Below are positions 60,520 through 64,000 of a stretch of 64,000 bases of DNA, in pieces. Made by a program: the position numbers and the translations under genes. Below the pieces are notes generated by a model. It was given only the letters and a program-made list of their open reading frames with translations. It made no database searches and had not been told where the DNA came from. Numbering within the stretch: the first letter of the stretch is position 1; each line of letters begins with the position of its first letter. The DNA is taken from positions 18,242,150 to 18,306,149 of the forward strand of contig NC_080042.1 in assembly GCF_012489685.1 (NCBI RefSeq). The letters are read 5' to 3'. The stretch comes from Lotus japonicus (Eukaryota > Streptophyta > Magnoliopsida > Fabales > Fabaceae).

Positions 60520-62160
60520 TCAACATGTAGGTAATAAAATTAAAATACTGTGTAGGATTTTAAACATTCCATGTGGAATAAGTGAGATGATGTGGAGGTG
60601 ATAATAGGAAAAAATCAGGCCACATTAGACTAAAACACGCTTTGGACCTAATTTGATTTTAAAAAGATTCAGAGACAACATTTGATGCTAAAATTTTTCA
60701 AGAACCTAATTTGATTTTCTTTTACAATTTGAGGGATTAAAAGCGCCTTATTTTTATTTTTTTTCTTTTAAAAATATTATTTATAAATCATCATGCCTCG
60801 TCATGCGCATCTACCTTGGGCCAATCATGAATCTAAACAGTTGTGAGACTAACTCACCTCACAATCAGCGCACTATGCGGTTGGGGACTGATCAATGATA
60901 TTTTTTCATTCATGAGAGTTGGAAATCCAAAAATTACATTAAATTAATCCTTCATAATGAAAAAGCTGATTAATTTTAATTCTTGAAATGACTATATCAA
61001 ATATCTTTTCACCTTCCAACCGATGTTTAGATTAATCGAATATATTTTCATGTGGCACTCCAGTTTTAAGTAGCGATTCAACAATGCACCGAGATAATAG
61101 ACTAAAGCACAAGAATGCACATTAAAATATACAATTAAGTTGATGCATAATACATGATGTAAAAATCCAAAAGCCATACATAAAATCGTAAACCCCCTAA
61201 AGTAAAAAACTAACGAACTGATATAATATGAGTGGAAATGAGCTTATTTTTCTTTCCTTTCTATTCAGCGCTCCAAATAAAACAACTCAATCGGCTCTGC
61301 TGGGGTTGCTAGTAATGCAACAATGGAGGAAGCCAATAGGGCGGCTTCAGCTGCACCAAGGTGAGGTAAGAACGACATCATTGGAATTATGAGAGAAAGG
61401 GCAGTCTTATATAGAACCCAAAATCAGTAGAAGAAAATTTAGATATATATGGGATGAAGGCAGTAGGGGTGGAGGTGAACACAATGAAGTAGTGAACTTG
61501 GCCACAATAATATTGGAGCAAAGGAGGAGGCAACTGATGGAATGAGTGGGCACAACAACATTGTCGACGAGGTGCTAATGAAGCGGCAACGAGGAACTGG
61601 CGGAACAACGACGAAGCGACGAAAAATAGGATCGTTGGAATGCGACGACGGAGGCAGTGCCTAGTAGATGGCCAAGACATGGAAGGAATGAGAAGAAACT
61701 ACACTAAAATGAAGGGAAAACCCACTTACTTGGATAACAAATTCACCTAATATAGAAGGGAACCCACATATTGCAGGAGGAAACACATACCTACGAGAAG
61801 AAGAAGCCTTTCATAGAGGAGGAAGAACCCCAAAAGGGTGGTGCACTGGTGGCTGATCTACTCTTCAAACACTAGGAAAGGAAATTTGGGGGTGGTGGTT
61901 ATCCTTGTTCCCAATGTAGTTCATTTGGCTGATCCTACTTATTTCTATAATTGAGGGATTAAACTAAGACACTCCAATTTTTTTTTTGGGGCCAGTCAAT
62001 ATCTAGCCCTAATTCTTTCTAATAAGGCCGTGATTTGTTATTAAAAATAAGGAGAGGAAACAAATCCATTTATCTCGCCTCTGGAAGCTACCAAAATGAA
62101 ATAGAGCCATAAAGGTCTAGAAGAAAAATCATTTTTTTAAATAAAAAATATTAGAAGAAG
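60520..62160. other. Intergenic DNA downstream of the DUF7734-type gene
   Basis: The minus-strand frame at 61387-61680 is low-complexity and has no known domain, so I do not call it a gene. The remainder is AT-rich with no recognised terminus. Confidence 0.4.
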
Positions 62161-62164
62161 TAAA

Positions 62165-63000
62165 TCACATGCTATCTAATTTAGAGAGAAGATTTGTCTT
62201 GAATTCTTCCCACGGCACGTCCTTCTGCAGATACACTATATTGGCAGGGTCAAAAGGCCCTTTGATTCTATCGATGGACATTATCACTGCCCTGGCTGGA
62301 AGAATGCTTCTTGTTGGGTCAGGGGATGTACTATAGCTCAAGCATGAAGAGAACCCCTGAAATATATTGTGTCTAATTAAATTTCTCTGAAGAAACATCT
62401 TCTTAAAGTAATTCAGCAAACAACTTGTGAAACAAAAATTTGGAAAAACTATAAGACCAAGAATGGAAGGTTCACAAATGTTTTGCGCTCGGTTGTTTCA
62501 AATAATTTGTTTGTTTTGGTTTTCTACACTCATTATCCAAATCTATTGGACACCGTGGTTTCTAGTGCAAATAGATGTTAACACATATTTCAGAATAAAA
62601 AATGAATAATTTTTTTTTTATTTGGGATAAAAATCGGTTCAGGATTCTGAAAACAATTATTAGCAGATGACAAACTGACCTTGAAGATAAGCACATCTAC
62701 TTCCTCCTGGTCCACAAGTGCATGAACAAGGATTGCTTCCCCTCTTGCTGATTGAGAATAGAACTCCAACTGAGCAATCTCCTCATTGTGCCCATACTCA
62801 TCATCATCCTGGAATCTAACTTGCCTCCTTGCTGCACACCAAAGGCTTGTACCTTTTTGGTTGCTCAAGTTCATGTCTTTTGAGGCACAACACAAGCTCA
62901 GAATATTGTGAGTGGGATTAATGTTGTTCATCGAAGATGGTGGATGAAGAAATATAGGTGACGGCATCATTGTCCATCTGGACAAACTTCTAGGATGCAT
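62165..63000 (-). CDS. Conserved plant protein, DUF7734-type, two exons
   Basis: Exon 1 is 63000-62680 and exon 2 is 62356-62165, with GT and AG borders. Joined in frame they give 170 aa plus a TGA stop. The first 60 residues are Ser-, Pro- and Asn-rich with basic positions, compatible with a plastid transit peptide. The conserved part begins near RRQVRFQDDDEYGHNEE, includes LEFYSQSARGEAILV and VDVLIFK, and continues in exon 2 with SYSTSPDPTRSILPA and IDRIKGPFDP. I recognise this as a plant and cyanobacterial-lineage family of unknown function (DUF7734, named from memory). No catalytic motif is evident. The frame is intact and its borders are consistent, so it is probably a working gene. Confidence 0.75.
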
Positions 63001-63009
63001 ATTGCTTAG

Positions 63010-63892
63010 TATAGAAACTCTTCAATGTTGCCAAATTACATTGTTTGCCTTAACAACCGAAAGAAAAGACATGGAAATATCCTGAAGATAAGGTTGGAGA
63101 ATGACCCTTTTGGGCAAATTATTTTGTTGAATACCCTTTTGGGCTAAATAAAAAAGTAAAAAAAAAAGAGCAAGTTTGACTACAATCCTGTATGAAACCA
63201 AACAAGACTCGGCAGGTGGGAACTTTGAGATGGAAAATAATCTCAATACACTGTCCTAAATTAATTGTTTATTATGAAAGATTTTTTTACTGCTCTACGC
63301 TCGAATTTCTCAAGAATCAATTGTAGTATAGTAAAGGGTTTTGTTGTATTCACAAGGAGGTGTAATACATATACTATTCAATAGTTAACAAACTTAAATG
63401 ATAGTTTCACAAAGAAATTGATTATTTGTTTGAACCTGAAAATAAATGAAAAGCAAGTAAACTAATAGAGAAACACCAAGTATGAGAATTTGTTGGGATT
63501 AGATTTCATTGTTTGACCTTTTTCCGTTCAAGTGATTCAAATATAAACCAAGCCTACGAATATGATTCATCTACACCAGTTCAACTCTACTTCATTGATG
63601 TCTCTCATGAGTGGATAATAATAACTCTCTAATCCTAAATATTGATGTATCACATGATTAAGAAAAATAGTTACAATTAAGTTTAGGTGTTTAAGTGACT
63701 AACAAACCTAACTCATCTATGTCAAACAATTAGGATTATTAGGTGATTAAATCTAGTTCGGACTCAAAACATTGTAGCTTTTGCTCACAAGTCGAATCAA
63801 GCAAAATACCCTAGGTGATCAATCTAAGATATAGGAAGAAGAACAAAGAGAAAACCACTAAATCAACTTTTCTCTCTAAAAGTGTTGAGACC
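63010..63892. promoter_or_regulatory. Upstream region of the DUF7734-type gene
   Basis: About 890 bp lie between the gene start (minus strand) and the LTR at 63893 and presumably hold its promoter. I could not assign a TATA box or other element. Confidence 0.4.
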
Positions 63893-64000
63893 CAAGTTTT
63901 TAAGCTTAGAATAAATTAATGAAATTCCTATTCACCATTAGGTTTCGATGTAACGTGAAGGAAACCTGAACAAGTGTGTACCGAATGGAATAAATTTATG
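63893..64000. mobile_element. Start of a second 3.5-kb-type LTR, cut by window edge
   Basis: TGTTGAGACCCAAG at 63893 and the next about 100 bp align with the LTR start at 44804. Shared words include TTTTAAGCTTAGAATAA, GGAAACCTGAACAAG and GGAATAAATTTATG-like text. It continues beyond the window. Confidence 0.75.

Noticed and set aside
61387..61680. 97-codon minus-strand frame
   Set aside because: It is low-complexity, with no recognisable domain or splice structure, in a repeat-like GGAGG/CGACGA stretch.
1..64000. tRNA, rRNA, CRISPR arrays or prokaryotic operons
   Set aside because: None was recognised; exon structure and transposon content indicate plant nuclear DNA.

Overview
This is nuclear DNA from a flowering plant, most likely a papilionoid legume. 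It is AT-rich, has spliced genes with large introns, and carries plant L1-type LINEs with an RRM in ORF1, long Ty1/copia- and Ty3/gypsy-type LTRs, GGCTTAA-ended Mutator-like elements, Helitrons, and Stowaway- and Tourist-like MITEs. The family assignment is inferred from repeat style; no marker gene proves it. There are no bacterial genes, CRISPR arrays, tRNAs or rRNAs that I can see.

Only two genes look intact. The first is a complete 11-exon microtubule-associated protein 70 gene (29231-35568, +, 612 aa). The second is a small two-exon gene for a conserved plant protein of DUF7734 type (62165-63000, -, 170 aa). A B3-like relic (about 55100-55661, -) and a possible spliced unit (about 56040-59260, +) are weakly supported.

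The left third (1-23036) is layered LINE debris, all on the minus strand. The elements are the 5' half of an apparently young LINE at the window edge with an intact 833-aa ORF1, a LINE-like non-autonomous element, a 5'-truncated LINE, an ORF1 relic, a 3' fragment, and a nearly full-length but dead LINE with an imperfect target-site duplication (TSD). Within it lies a near-perfect inverted duplication (3097-5000) joined to a tandem segmental duplication (about 4021-7867). The second copy of that duplication shows the empty LINE site and has its own hAT-like insertion.

The middle (23473-28509) holds a solo copia-type LTR and two Mutator-like elements with perfect 9-bp TSDs. The second of these ends about 720 bp upstream of the MAP70 start codon. 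MAP70 introns carry two TTA/TAA-flanked MITEs.

The right half is a nest of Helitrons. A decayed autonomous-type Helitron (3' end at 38591, minus strand) still shows RPA1-like exons and a PIF1-like helicase. The helicase is split by a 3.5-kb solo LTR with TSD CATGT, and a Mutator-like element sits within the RPA gene. A second Helitron (49723-52702) contains a solo copia-type LTR (TSD GCTAT). Next to it is an approximately 192-bp tandem array interrupted by a MITE. A further copy of the 3.5-kb LTR family begins at 63893 and runs off the window.

Three solo LTRs and no complete LTR element indicate strong LTR-LTR recombination. The most unusual signals are four very short (11-17 bp) LINE-tail insertions flanked by target duplications, and the long LINE-based hairpin.
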